Numbered from the stretch's first letter, positions 14,201-26,033 are shown. The stretch: 64,000 nucleotides of DNA from Cladochytrium replicatum (GCA_025526935.1 JAHLKD010000029.1:372001-436000); one strand, 5' to 3'. Numbers and translations are program-made. The notes: a model not told the origin generated them from the sequence alone.

Positions 14201-16849
14201 CTTGGAGGCAACTCGATGACTGCGGGACGAGTGATTAGCAAGCTCCGCAAGGTTGCCCAAGTGGATCTCAAGCCCTCGGTGCTGTTCAAGTACAGAACTG
14301 TCGAAGCAATCGCGGGGCTCATCCTGGACTCGATGGCGGATGGTGACGACGGAGACACCCATCAGACAGGAAAGGACGCGCCGGACTATGAACCGCCACC
14401 ACGCTTGGCGCAATCGTCGACGTCTTTCGCTGCGCTGTGGATCCAGATCCTTCCGATTGCTCTGTTCAGGCCTCTGCGATCGCTTATTTACTGGAGTCTG
14501 ATGGCAAACCTGTTGGCGATGCTGCACAGCCTTGTCTTTATGTTTGCTGCCGATCCCGAGACTGCATACTACCCAACCAACCTCAAGTTCTTTGAGTTGC
14601 TTGGAGCGGTGCTTCTTGTGACATTGTTCTTTGTCAAGCTAATTATGCCGTTTATTGGAATTGGAGCAAAATGGTTGATTATTGGACGATACCGCGCGGG
14701 ACGTTTTCCACTGTGGGGATCATACTATTTGCGATGGTGGCTTGCGGATCAGATCATTATGCTTTGCGGACGCGGGATCTTTTCGACCAACTCGAGGATG
14801 ATGTCAATGTACCTCCGAATGATGGGTGCGCGAATCGGACAGAACTGCAGATTTGACCGATCGACTGTGATTGGAGAGTACGACTTGGTGGAAATTGGCG
14901 ACGATTGTGCGTTCGATGCATCGAGGGTGCGGCCTTTTGCGATGGAGAACGGCTGCATGGTGCTCACGCCAATCTATATCTCCGACCGTGTCATTGTGAA
15001 TCTTAGCACCGTGATCGCGCCTGGCGCTGACATCCCCCCGGACACTGCGTTCCCCCCATTGTCATCGAGTTACGAGCTTCGCGATTGCCACCCCTCCTAC
15101 CAGGCGCTTTGCAGGGTGCTGTTGCCGGCACCAGGGCTGTTCATGCAAATGTTTGTCGGGTACCCGCTGATCATCCTTGTCAACCTCGTCTCTATGGTGC
15201 CATGGGGCGCTGCGCTTTACTTGCTCGGTGTTGTTGGAAGCGATGGCGACCGGTATACTACGAACTTCCCCTCAATCGTCGTGTACTTTGCTCAGACGGA
15301 CCGTATTGCGCTCAAAGTTCTCGCTGCAGTTGCAAGGGAAGTGGTATCGCCGTTCGTGTACATGGCGATGGTGCTCTTTGTCAAGCGTGCGATTCTGGGA
15401 CTTGCGAAACCAGGAGAGAACAACAGCCAGTGGGCGCTGACGAGGCGGTTTGTGATGAAGGAGCTACTTGGAGACGGATCACTCGGAGGAGTGTACGGGC
15501 TTCTCGGGAAGCACTATGAGTTTACGAGCATGTTCTACCGAGCGCTTGGGGCACGATGCGGTAAACGAATCTATTGGCCTGGAACTGGTCTATTCTTGTA
15601 TGAGCACGAGCTGTTCTCTGTCGGGGACGATGTTGTATTCGGGTCCCGGACGTATGTTGTTCCGACGGACTTGGATGGATCGGCGCACATCAGCATCGAC
15701 GCCGGAGCGATGGTAGCCGATCGTTGTGTGTTATTGCCTGGAAGTCACATTGGACGAACGACGGTGCTTGGAAGTGGTGGACTTGCGAAGCGCGACACTG
15801 GTTACCCTGACGGATCGGTGTGGCTTGGAAGCAAGAACGGTGGTGCGGTGCTCTGGGACGCGGGCAACCCTGTTGAAGCGCGTCGCATGGACACGTTGAT
15901 GCCATTCGGTCGGGCGTTCTACCAGCGGAAGGCTAATTACTTTGTGTACCCGATGTGGTTCTGCGCGTTCTACACGATAGTGCTGTCAGCCATCTTTGCA
16001 GCTATGAAGGCGATGCCATTTGTTGGAGCGATCCAGGCTTCGGCTTATGTGTTCAGAACATTTGGAAACAATGTGATTCGGAACCCGGACAACAAGAACT
16101 TTGGATTGGCAGAGGGCATCGGGTATGCCACCCTCGCGGGTAGCTACATTGTCCTTTACTGGTCATGGGTGATTATTTCGCTGGTGCTTGAGGTTATTGC
16201 AAAGTGGACGCTTCATGGACGACGACAGGTCGGCCAGTACAACTGGGACGAGTCGAGCTATTGCCAGCGGTGGCAGATTTTGATTGTGTTCCAACACGCC
16301 CGTCACGATTTCCTGGACCTTGTCCGCGGCTCATGGTACATTGTTGCGTTCTTCAGGTTGCTGGGAGCCAAGATTGGAAAGCGAGTGTGTTTGTACCCTA
16401 CTGGCGGTGACCCCATGATGACCGAGCCTGATCTTGTGACGATCAATGATGACGCGTGCGTTGACCGAGCGTCAGTGATTTGCCACATCAACTCGAAAGG
16501 CCAGTTTTCGCTGAACCCACTGGTGCTTGGTGCCGGGTCTGTTCTACGTGCGAACTCGCGGCTGCTTTCTGGTGCCGAGACCGAAGAAGATGCCATCCTT
16601 CTCGAGCACACTTTGATATTGTCTGGAGACGTCGCCGGTACTGGGTTATGGCAGGGATGGCCCGCGGATCAGCTTGCGAGCGCTGGATCGTTTAGCGGCG
16701 GTGGAGGAGGGTTTGGAAGCGAGCTTGAAGATGCGGTCGTGTATAGAATGGCGACCAGACAGAGGAAGCCACGAAGGAGGAGGGTTAAGGGGAAAATGTT
16801 TGGGTTGTTCCAGAGCCGGAGGAGGGACCGGGGAAGTGCGGGAATGTGA
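11299..16849 (+). CDS. Pls/PosA-like NRPS-like synthetase: A - T - (TM2 - LbH)x3, 1,754 aa
   Basis: Predicted membrane-bound single-module synthetase. Exons are 11299-11806, 11858-12234, 12307-12441, 12498-13260, 13310-13514 and 13573-16849; the sum is 5,265 nt. Residues 1-170 are a Gln/Pro/Ser-rich disordered head. The adenylation domain (about 175-830) shows RTSGTSGNKK (near 356), YGMTE (503-507), TGDMGYLDQDGYL (582-594) and GRSKEVINRGGE (598-609). A carrier domain follows, with DSDFFMLGGNSM and the phosphopantetheine Ser near 877. Then hydrophobic helix pairs alternate three times with hexapeptide/left-handed beta-helix segments, each opening with a GAR/GAK-G motif (about 1080, 1320 and 1593). 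This is the order of epsilon-poly-L-lysine synthetase and the PosA terminal-domain family. The substrate cannot be read from sequence. A GQVD stands where a classical NRPS has GKVD, although an NKPLR lysine lies earlier. It has no obvious biosynthetic partners nearby. Confidence 0.88.
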
Positions 16850-17439
16850 GTGTGCGGTTTGCGAGCGGTTCTATTGTGATGAAAGGGTTCGTTTATTATT
16901 TTTTCTGTTGTATCTCTTGGAGCGGTCCTTATGCTCCGGATTGTTTTCGCTACTTTCCTTTCGAGGTTGAAACGATCCATTTTACTACTCCAGTTGTATG
17001 AATTCTTTGGTGTCTCGGTTTTATCTGCTCTATTATTTTGTTCCTTTCGGATTTCTTATTGTTTTTAGCATCTGGCATGACGCATTTTCTTTCAGGCTAT
17101 TGTTGACATAGTTTTTCGAACCGAAAAACACACGCTAATACTTTTCGAGGATATGTTGTGTTCTGGGACCTTGTGTAATTCAAGATGGATATGAATGAAC
17201 TTCGCAAGGCCCTATGTTTTGACTAATGGTATGACAGGGTTGATGTGGAGGGTAGTGCATTAATTGATACTTTTTTGGATTTTCCTTTATTTAGCTTGAT
17301 GATAGAATTGGCATCTCTTTCTGAGTGAATCCTTTCCCCTCTTTTCAGATCCCCCAACCATGTTTTACAATTATTTTCCGACCCAAACGACAGAAACCCA
17401 AACAACACATGTTCACGTGAGCACGCGCTTTAAATTGCT
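16850..17439. other. Intergenic stretch
   Basis: 3' flank of the synthetase gene and 5' flank of the glycosyltransferase gene. It is T-rich with no coding signal. I see no repeat or RNA gene in it. Confidence 0.5.
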
Positions 17440-20400
17440 ATGATGGATGGACTGGGGGGCACGACCCAGCGAAGGAAAGAGGGCGTGCAGGCAGTAATAA
17501 GTCGCTCAGAGAGCAGGACCAATATTGACGTGATGGGTGGTCCGGGTATCCGAGGAACGCGATCTGTCGCAACATGTGCACTTGTCAACAACCCTAAACC
17601 CCAACCACTCTCGTACAGCACGACAAGCGTGTCAATCACAGGATCATCTCACCCCGCAATGAGTATGACCTCGCGCGGCAAGCTCGAGGTCGACGTAACG
17701 CGTCTGGATCTCGAGTGCGCGCACCCGGGGGCTGAGGAAAGCGGCGGGAACGGGATCTCGCCTCCACAGACCCCAATGGTGAAGACGAAACGGGCTAGGG
17801 ATGTTAACAGCGTGATCGGAAGGCTTCTGGGTGCTTTCGCCAGTGCGAGAGCGGTAGTCGGAGCAGGTGGAGGCATTTTTGGAGCTGTCAAGACGGCGAT
17901 CGTGAGTTTGGTTACGATGGGGAGGGCAAAAAAGGGAGGAAACGAAGCCGAAGCGTATGCAAAGTCGAGGGGAGGGGAGGTTGGGGTGAGTAGTTCGGCG
18001 AAGCGAGGAATTTAGGGCGATCATTGCTGATATTCCCTTCAATTTTGCAGTGCATGAACCCTTGTGAGATGCTTCTCGCATTCGGGAGCGGCGCCACGGG
18101 ACGGAAAGCTATGTTCCACGCGCCGAACTCGGGGACCTTCAGACGGCATGTGTGGAGGTACTTTCTGAGTCTGTTGATGGTGGTGTGGTTGATCTGGAAT
18201 CTCGCTGACCGAGGTGGAGCGGAATACTACTATCAGTCTGCTTCCAACTTACGTGCGTCGATCCGAGAACGGCTTGGATCTGATTCGGGGGGCGCGGCTG
18301 GGACGGGGAGGTTGCTTGGCGAAGTAAGCATCGCGCTGATCTTTGATCGGAACAGGCTTCCGCATGCTGCCCAACTTGTGCGATCAATGATGAGGTTTGC
18401 GAATCCAGGAACCAGATTCTACTTCCACCTGATTGTGCCACGGGGAATCGAGGGTTCCATATACGACGAGCTACGGATTCTCCCTAGACCTTCAAACGAG
18501 ACAACGGAGGAAAGGAGGAGAGAGGAAGGATTTATATTTTTGGATACGAATGGAAAAAACGTGGCTCAGAACACACGATTTCTAGTATACGATCATGGGC
18601 TCTGTGAACGATACGCACACGCCGTGATGGCATTCTCGGATCCCGGAATCCACGTATCGGCACACTGCAAGTTCTTCCTCTCGGAGATATTGCAACCTCA
18701 TCATGCGCGGCGTGCATTTGTGCCGAAGATCGATGGAAAAGAAATAGATGAGAAAGTCCCGGATTCGGTTTTTGAGAGAGTTCTGTACGTTGATAATGAC
18801 GTCACGGCAGTGCAAGATATCACGCCGTGCTGGAGACGGTTCTTTAGTAGGAGTCAGTTTATCGGGATGGCAGTGGATCAAGGTGACATTTGCCAGTACT
18901 TCCCGAACCTGTGTTGGCCGATGGGCTTTGAATGGGTTGTGCCACCTGGATTGTTTTGCGGGAATGTTCCGTCACGGAGTAAGCTCTATGATCCTTCGTT
19001 GAATCAGTCCTGTCCGAAATCTGGTCAAACGGAGACATATCAATTCAACGGCGGGGTGGTGCTAATGGATCTGGAGAAGATGAGGAAGGTTGATTTCACG
19101 GAGATGTACGTGAATGCGACCGTTAGGACGGCGAGGAATATCGGGTTCAAGAAAGCTAGATGGGGAGAACAAGATTGTAAGTGTGTCAAGACGAACTCAA
19201 TTGCTGTCTTATCTTTGTACTTCGTAGTCATCAACAGTTTCTTTCGTGTACACCCGGATTCGCTTCATCCCCTTCCATGCGGATGTAACTACCAGTTTAC
19301 AGCGTCTCGTCGGGAAGTCAAGTGCCCGAATCAGCCGGTGTACCTTGCTCACGGATGGTATGTTATACAGAGAACGACGAGATTCTTCTCATCTGACAAG
19401 TAGACTTATGGTTCCCAGGAGCAGAGGTATTTCAGAGCAGTCTAAAAATCTGTATAACCAGCTCTTCTTCTACTTCCGTTCTGGATTTAAGTCTTCGAAC
19501 GTCCCGCCTGCAGCTCCCACACTTTCAGCCGTTGCGCAACCATCCGGACCAACAAGAATGTACCCGTTCCGCTACCACCCAAACTGTCCACTTCAATCTG
19601 AATACGACTGCCAACGTATTGCCGACGACAAGAGTCCGATCTTCAACAACGACCCCGTGTATGTGCTTACACGGACGTCTGGACGCCCGAAGTTCTTCCA
19701 TGACGCGAGGCGATCTGTGATGGTCCAGTCTCACCTGGATATTCGACATTTGGTTGTCACTGATGATCGAGAAAGTTTCAGCAGCTACCTTGCAAACGCA
19801 ACGGCTAGAGTCGCTCAAGAACAATCAGGAACGATTGCAGTCGAGAAAGTAGAAGCTTCACGATGGACCACACAAGACGACGCGACAAGTTTATGGACTG
19901 CTCCAGGCGTCAGGGCACCGATGCAGGTTCGGCTCATTAAGAGCCTGTACAGTGAGTTTGACAAGATGGAACCATGCCGGAGTTGCGGTGGTTTACCGGA
20001 GAAGAACTGTGCAAACGCTCCACCTCTCAGCAAAAGTGCGGAAAGGACCAAATTTCTGAAATGCTTTTGCGAAACACAGTATCCGATGAATACGTATGTC
20101 GACAGACTTCATGAGATGGTGGTGGACGATCTTCGGAATGATCAGAACGAGGAAGTTCGACATGGGTGGATTGTTTATCTCGACGACGATAATATGCTTA
20201 CAGATCCCCAGGCTTTTACCACGTTACTTGCGCAAGCTCGAAGCACTCGGGAGCTTTTGCTTTGGAAATCCTACTTGGGGAGAATCACTCCTTCAGATGT
20301 CTCTTTTGGGAAAAAAATTTCGATCGGAGATATCGACGCTTCAGGATATATGTTCCACACCTCCAACCTGTTCGGAGATCAATCCAGCAACATTGCCTCT

Positions 20401-21600
20401 GACACAGAAGAGGGTAATGGAAGTGAGCAAGGTACCGATTTGGATGTTCGTGCAACCGATGCCACGGATGTGGATCCTTGGAAAGTCACCTTGGATACTT
20501 GGGGATCCAAACGTTGCGGGGACTACCGAACGGCCCATCATCTCTCCCAGCGATTATCCTTACGCTGGATCAACTCCACATTTACAGGATCACACCCTCT
20601 TCGCGCCCAGCTGGGAGGTCTTGGAATGCGATCTGATGTCAGTCGCCGCTCAATGGTAACCTTAATTGTAACAGCGCACGTTTCTAGTGGGTTTCGGTCT
20701 CGATGGCTCGAGTCAACCGTCGCGGAATACACCAGTTTGAACTTTCTCAACGTGATTGACCGAATCCTTTTGGTATGGAACAATCCCGAAGGCAACCCGA
20801 CGAGGAAGGTAACTGGGTATGCATCCTACTATGTGTACATTGGGGAAGATGGGAAAGAGAAACCAAACCCTGCTTTCACGCCTAACCCCGATCGGCCTAA
20901 AGGACCACCTCTTTATATCCTGCACCAAACCAAAAATTCTCTTAATAATCGTTGGACCTCGACAATCGACTTTATCGAGACGGACGCCGTCCTCAACATT
21001 GATGACGATATTTTCGTCAATGAGGACGGAATCACATGCATGCTCGTTCACTGGCTCGAGGACCCAATGCAGATTGTGGGTCCATTCGCACGTCAGATTT
21101 CCGAAGACAACCAGTACATTATGGACGAGCGCTTTGACGACCGAGCGACCTATTCGCTCATCCTTCCGCGTGTCATGATTCTCAATCGTCGGCACTTGCT
21201 CTTGTACCGAGACTCTGATTTCTCAAGCCCTCTACAGGGCTATGTAGATTCGCAGGAAGGACACTGTGACGATATTGCGCTCAACGCCATGGTAGCCTAC
21301 ACGGGAAAGAAACCGGCATTCCGAGTAATACTTCCACGGCAGAGCGTGATTGATTACTACGAAGAGTGTCATCGACTCCACAGAATGGAGACCGGTGGAT
21401 TAGCTTTGCAGAAAGATCGGACGAAACTGCGAAGTGAGTGCACACAATGGATTCAGGGGACGTTCCCAGAGCCAGCTCTTAAAGAATCTGCGCTGGTGGG
21501 GACTTGCGGAGTCAATGGGCGTAAACTCGGAAAATCGGAGAAGGTGAACAAAGACATGTATGGAGAGATGAAGCGCCGCACTCTGTGCGAGCTTGAATAG
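17440..21600 (+). CDS. Putative three-domain glycosyltransferase fusion (GT8-like + GT-A-like + GT64-like), type II membrane protein
   Basis: Model: exons 17440-17985, 18051-19176, 19228-19357 and 19401-21600, giving 4,002 nt or 1,333 aa. A basic cytoplasmic head is followed by one membrane helix (RYFLSLLMVVWLIWNL, about 218-234), as in Golgi enzymes. Domain 1 resembles GT8/LARGE-like enzymes: VLYVDNDVT (acidic triad near 430), FNGGVVLMDLEKM and VYLAHG. Domain 2 (about 670-970) has a nucleotide-sugar fold look: VYVLTRTSGRP, IVYLDDDNML (862-864), LLWKSYLGR and WGSKRCGD. Domain 3 resembles exostosin-like GT64: SLNNRW, VLNIDDDIFVN (1135-1137) and VGPFARQI. The last junction is the weak point. 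Intron 19358-19400 is only 43 nt and uses AAG; using the next TAG would put a stop at the junction. Two abutting genes are the alternative, the second starting near 19408. The protein start may also be 18054. Acceptor sugars are unknown. Confidence 0.72.
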
Positions 21601-22199
21601 TATCGACATTGCCATTCCGTTTGGGTCCCCTCAACGGATTTATTCTCTACTCGTGATGCATTTTTTAGTGGAAGTGTGTTTCTTGTTTTTTATATTACTT
21701 TGCTTAGGTATTGGTTTTGCAATGGATAGAAATGAAAGAGTTACTGAGATCGATAATAGCTGGATGCAAAATTTTCAACCAAACAGGATAATTCTAGGAA
21801 AGTTGTGTTTTCTGAAATAAACAGGATTTTGAGAAGGCGTTAATTTGTCGGCGACGTTAGCGCATTCATCAAGGGTTCACGAACGGACAGTTGTAGTTCA
21901 CTGTCGACTATAAACAAGAATGGATTCTTTCAAAGGAGCTAGATGAACGTGCTCTCAAACTTCGTCGTCTCTCTGGCACACCAACGAAGACTTTGTATGC
22001 AGTTAAGCGAATGGGAAAAGCGGATCTCATAATTTTAGGAGTTCTTTTTGCCATCCTCGCATGTTTTTTGCGAACCTGAATTGATTTTCATTTATTTTGA
22101 GTAAGGGCTCGTTTTTTCAATGCCATTGATTACTTGCTTGGTTCATAGAGACGTTCTTCAGATAAAAGGGCGGGATTTCCCAATGGACGACAGGCGGGA
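21601..22199. other. Intergenic stretch
   Basis: AT-rich 3' flank of the glycosyltransferase gene. No coding region, repeat or RNA gene could be supported. Confidence 0.45.
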
Positions 22200-22945
22200 T
22201 TTTCAACAACAGAGAACACAAGGGATTGGCAATCTGATATATTGTGTGCATCTTTTCTGAGCCTTTCGCGGACTCAAGAACACAATCGCAAGGACAGGGA
22301 CAAGGCCTGCAGTAATCAAACCCTCAATCCTGGAGCTCGTAACCGCTGAGGAAGGCTTGAAATCCTGCGAAAAATAAGGTCCCGTTGACTTCAAATACCT
22401 GGCCGTTCTTTCAATTTAACTTGGTCTCCATTCCAAAGTCCTTAGCGACTCCATTGTAGTTTTTGGAGTCGCACGTCCGTGTCCAGCTTTTCCAGGTGTT
22501 CTTAGACTTGTCGACATTCGAAGCAGCTATGAGTGAGTTCCACAACGGTCGTACATGTGAACGTATGGGGAGGTGTTTGAAACCAGACAAACACATGCAC
22601 TGTTCAGCCAGGCCAAAGTATAGTCTGCCTTTTTCTGGTCGAAGCTGTGCCCGGAAGCGTTCACGATTGCGAGAAGCATGTCGGAGTGACAGCCACTTAG
22701 GATGAACGTCACGTAGCCATTGATGGAAAGCCATCATCGCGGAGTAGACCGTTGCCGGGAGTGGATTGCCGGGAGTGGATTGCCGGGAAGTGGAAAGGAA
22801 GTCAAGGCTAAAAACGCCAGCAGTTTGAGCTTCTGTCAGGGCAGCACGAACCTTGTCCCCGAGATGTAATTCGGCGACGCAAGCGGGCTCAGATGGTGCG
22901 GCAAGCCCTCCAAGAAACAGAGCAGAACAAAGAGAGCCAACATGG
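22200..22945 (-). pseudogene. Possible remnant of a secreted, GPI-anchor-like protein gene
   Basis: Minus-strand frames contain a signal-like hydrophobic start (MLALFVLLCFLEGL at about 22942), a Cys-containing middle (TFILSGCHSDMLLAIV, YDRCGTHS) and a hydrophobic end (GLITAGLVPVLAIVFL) like a GPI-attachment tail. No single splice model kept all three in frame. The first two need a frameshift, and stops interrupt the frame before the tail. A 14-bp unit is repeated three times at 22752-22793 inside it. It could be a decayed gene, or a real gene with exons I could not resolve. The family is not recognised. Confidence 0.3.
22752..22793. repeat. Tandem repeat, three 14-bp units
   Basis: Three copies of TTGCCGGGAGTGGA; the last has one change. 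On the minus strand it encodes a Pro/Gly/Asn-rich stretch in the possible secreted-protein remnant. Confidence 0.85.
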
Positions 22946-23204
22946 TCCTTAGCTGACCCCGCCCTGTCTATCTACTCAGTCGACGCTTTCTACGGCATCG
23001 TCTACTCGATTTCTGCTCTATCGAACTCTGAAGGCGAAGAACACCATCAAAAGGTTGAATGCAGACTGTGAGGCTGAGAACACTGTGAGGCTCATAACTA
23101 CTCATAAGTCGCAACGGATTCAGGAATGAGTCTCACCATTTCAGATGGAAGAGTACGAATGCTTGAACAAAACAACTAGCGAAATTGAACTAATTTTGTT
23201 CGTT

Positions 23205-23391
23205 TTTAGGTTCTGGTGCCTTCGAAGTCTTCGTCACCAACTACCAATACTTCTTTGACTTCGAAAACCTCAGCCGCATCTCCATGCTCAACACCATCCA
23301 ATACATCGGCTGGATTTGCTTCTTTCGGTATCGAGAGTCTGACCATTGAAGCAGTTGCTACCATCCTTGCATCAGTATTATTGGGTGCTTG
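23205..23391 (+). CDS. Possible last exon of a Ser/Thr-rich GPI-anchor-like protein
   Basis: After a plausible acceptor (TTTTTAG at about 23209) one plus-strand frame reads a Ser/Thr-rich segment (SSSPTTNTSLTSKT). It ends in a short hydrophobic tail (IEAVATILASVLLGA) followed by a stop, the typical shape of a GPI-attachment signal. I could not find the upstream exon or a start. A second frame is also open, so this is tentative. It may belong with the secreted-protein remnant on the other strand only by chance. Confidence 0.25.
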
Positions 23392-23481
23392 AGTTGTGTA
23401 AGCTGCTGGTTCTTTAGGGAAGAGAGATAACAAATATTTGCATATGACTTTTCAAATTTTGAACAATGGAGACCTTATATT

Positions 23482-25846
23482 TTAGTCGTCGTCATACTCC
23501 TCCTCTGATTCGTCTTCCGTGTCTCCATCTTTACTCCAATACATCTTCTTACACCAGTCTTTTAGCTTTATGTAAGCTTCCTCAAGATCGTCATTAACGA
23601 TAGTCAAATCAAACACACCATCTTCGAGATCTTCAAGAGTACCATTGCTTGAGAACCACTCCCTCGCTTTTTCTACCCACTTCGAAACAGCCTTTATGAA
23701 TTCGGCGGCATCCAGGACACTCTCATCTTCGACTTCTGGTCCAGATGATTCCCCAGCATCGACAGACTTACGCCTCTCTTGATATGCTCTTGAACTGTGG
23801 ACGCTGTATTTGTGTTGGAGGCGCATCTGCAGGGCTTCGATAGACGGAGCAGCGATGAACACATATCGAGGGTTTACGTGTGATCGCTTGAGTGCCCACA
23901 TACCCTGAAGCAATTGGATGATCAAAACAACGTTTGGAACTTCGTTATAAACTCACTTCGATCTCTAGATCCAAGATACAGACTTTTCCGTCTTCCGCGA
24001 CTCTTTCAACACTCTCCAGGCTCGTTCCATACATGTTTCCGAAGAAAGTTACGACTTCCAGAAGAGCACCGGCCTGCACTAATGCATCCATCTCATCTCG
24101 ACCCACAAAGTGGTAGTTCACGCCATCTTCCTCGCTTGGCCTCGGTTTGCGCGTAGTGTGCGAAACGCAGAGCCCAAACACTTCGGGGAACTCGCGAAGA
24201 AGCTTTGCAGTCAGTGTGCTGACAATCCGATTGAATGTCAGTGTATACACACAATTTTCGCTTGTGCAGGTCATACCGTTTACCGACTCCATTAGGACCG
24301 CATAACACCAACGGCCTCAATCTTTCCGCTTTCTTTGGCCCAACTACACTCCCTTGTATCCTCGCATACATCTTTGATCGTCGCGCGACCATCACAGCAT
24401 GCGCGACTCCGGCGACCACCTCTCCAGGCGGATCATAGAGGTGCCGTGCCGCAACTTTGTCTTCAACGCTGACTGGTCTTCCGTCGAGGACACGCAGCCT
24501 TGGAAGGAGATAGACGACATAGTACCTGTACCACGACTCGATGGTGGTGGATAGAGGAGTATACTGGAGGTGCGTGTAAGCATCGGGAGCCGGGATGAGA
24601 GACGGACAGGAAGAAATAGGATTAGATTGAAGGTTTAAGTCTGTTAAGAGGGGAAGCGACTCTGAGGATGATGAGAGAGCTGTTAGATCGTAGGTGGACG
24701 AAAGATTATTGTTTGCGATGTCTAAGACTCGAATGTGATATGGGTTGGTTGGGGTTCTGGCTTCCATATTCTTCTCAGTTCCAAAGAGTGGAGAGAGTGA
24801 TTCCACCAAGTTGTAGGATATGTACAGCTCCTGAAGGTCATCCATTGTCTCGACTCCGCACAATGAAGAAATCATATTATGCCGCTGAACAAAGATCAGA
24901 AAGTAGTGGCACTGAATCTCACTCTTCTCACCATGTCCAGCACCTTCAACGGCAATCCTTCAAGCCCCTCCAAACTTCCTATTTCATTCTGCCTAGCGCT
25001 GAAATGTGTCAGGTATGCGCACCTTTGCCCAACACCTTTAACATCTTGAATTGCATTGCCATCAACACAGGCACGTCGCAGAAACCTGTGTACCCCAAGT
25101 ACATCCGCAAGATCACCGTCGATCAAGTTGCGGGAGAGATCCAGCTCCTGAAGGTTGTGGATCGCAGGGCTCACGGGGTCATCCAAATTGCGGATCGTGG
25201 CGGCCTTGGATGTCAAGCGGTTGTTAGAAAGATCCAAACGGGTTAGATAGCACATTTGGGCAAGGGGAGAAACATCTTCAAGATAATTTCCAGGCAGTTC
25301 TAAGATATGGAGGTATTGAAAGTGTGAAAGAAAAGCGATGCTGCTCAGTCCTTCATTCTTAATGAAAAGCGATTACTGGGCCGGTAATAAAGTATCGCTG
25401 GGAACACAAACCGGGAGTGAAAGTTTTTGGTAAACATGGCGTAAACCGAAGGGACAGGATCCCATCAACGAAAACGCTCGCTGCCAAACATCAATGTTCA
25501 CGGGAGGTATCCAAGATGCTTGCTCTTTCGCCTCGTGGTTCGCTGCACTGTGGTCAATCAAATTTTCCAGTTTTAATGCTTGATCGTCGATACTTTCGGC
25601 TGGTGATCCCAAATCATCCAGTCTCTCCGAATTATGCCTGATGTTTTGATCTTGGAGACGATTCTGCCCTCCAGATCCCATCTGAGGGTTGGAATTGATA
25701 ACCGATCGTGCTCGAGATGATGAAGACGAAGCTGGTCGACTTGAAGTCTTCGTCGATCCCCCGACTTTCTTTGCGCTGGAGGGGGCATCGTGACTATCGC
25801 CGACGCTGTGCTGCCTGTGATTTCCGGCGGTAACACCTGGAGCCAT
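23482..25846 (-). CDS. LRGUK: LRGUK-like protein: leucine-rich repeats + guanylate kinase, 717 aa
   Basis: Exons in coding order are 25846-25412, 25357-24932, 24884-24277, 24218-23957 and 23904-23482, with introns of 47-58 nt. The start is the first ATG (MAPGV); the open frame extends further upstream without ATG. Residues 1-130 are disordered and Ser-rich. LRRs follow (YLTRLDLSNNRLTS, LQELDLSRNLIDGDL, IRVLDIANNNLSS) to about residue 400. Then comes a guanylate-kinase domain with P-loop GPNGVGK (about 480), SHTTRKPRPSEEDGVNYHFV, CILDLEIEG and NPRYVFIAAPS. An acidic tail ends the protein. In animals LRGUK is needed for sperm-tail axoneme assembly and is linked to cilia. Its presence here fits a fungus with flagellate zoospores. 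Catalysis versus scaffolding cannot be decided from sequence, but the P-loop is intact. The first intron uses GTTTGT. Confidence 0.9.
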
Positions 25847-26033
25847 CTGACGATCTGAGGTACCCACGTGTAAGAAAATGATTTTGTACAATCTAGAAAT
25901 CTTTTTACAAACAATTGGATTGCCCTAATATTCCCAGATCAGAAACACTTCAACTGTAACACCTTACAATGGGACTCGCTTCGCCAGGAAGCTTCAGTAT
26001 CAATAATGAACAAAACAGAAAGATGGAATGCCA

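Noticed and set aside
13817-14527. Minus-strand 236-codon frame in the synthetase gene
   Set aside because: It lies opposite the adenylation/carrier domain exon and has no motif of its own.
18024-19403. Stand-alone glycosyltransferase ending at 19403
   Set aside because: Kept as an alternative only. The zero spacing to the next coding block and the frame-preserving 43-nt intron favour a fusion.
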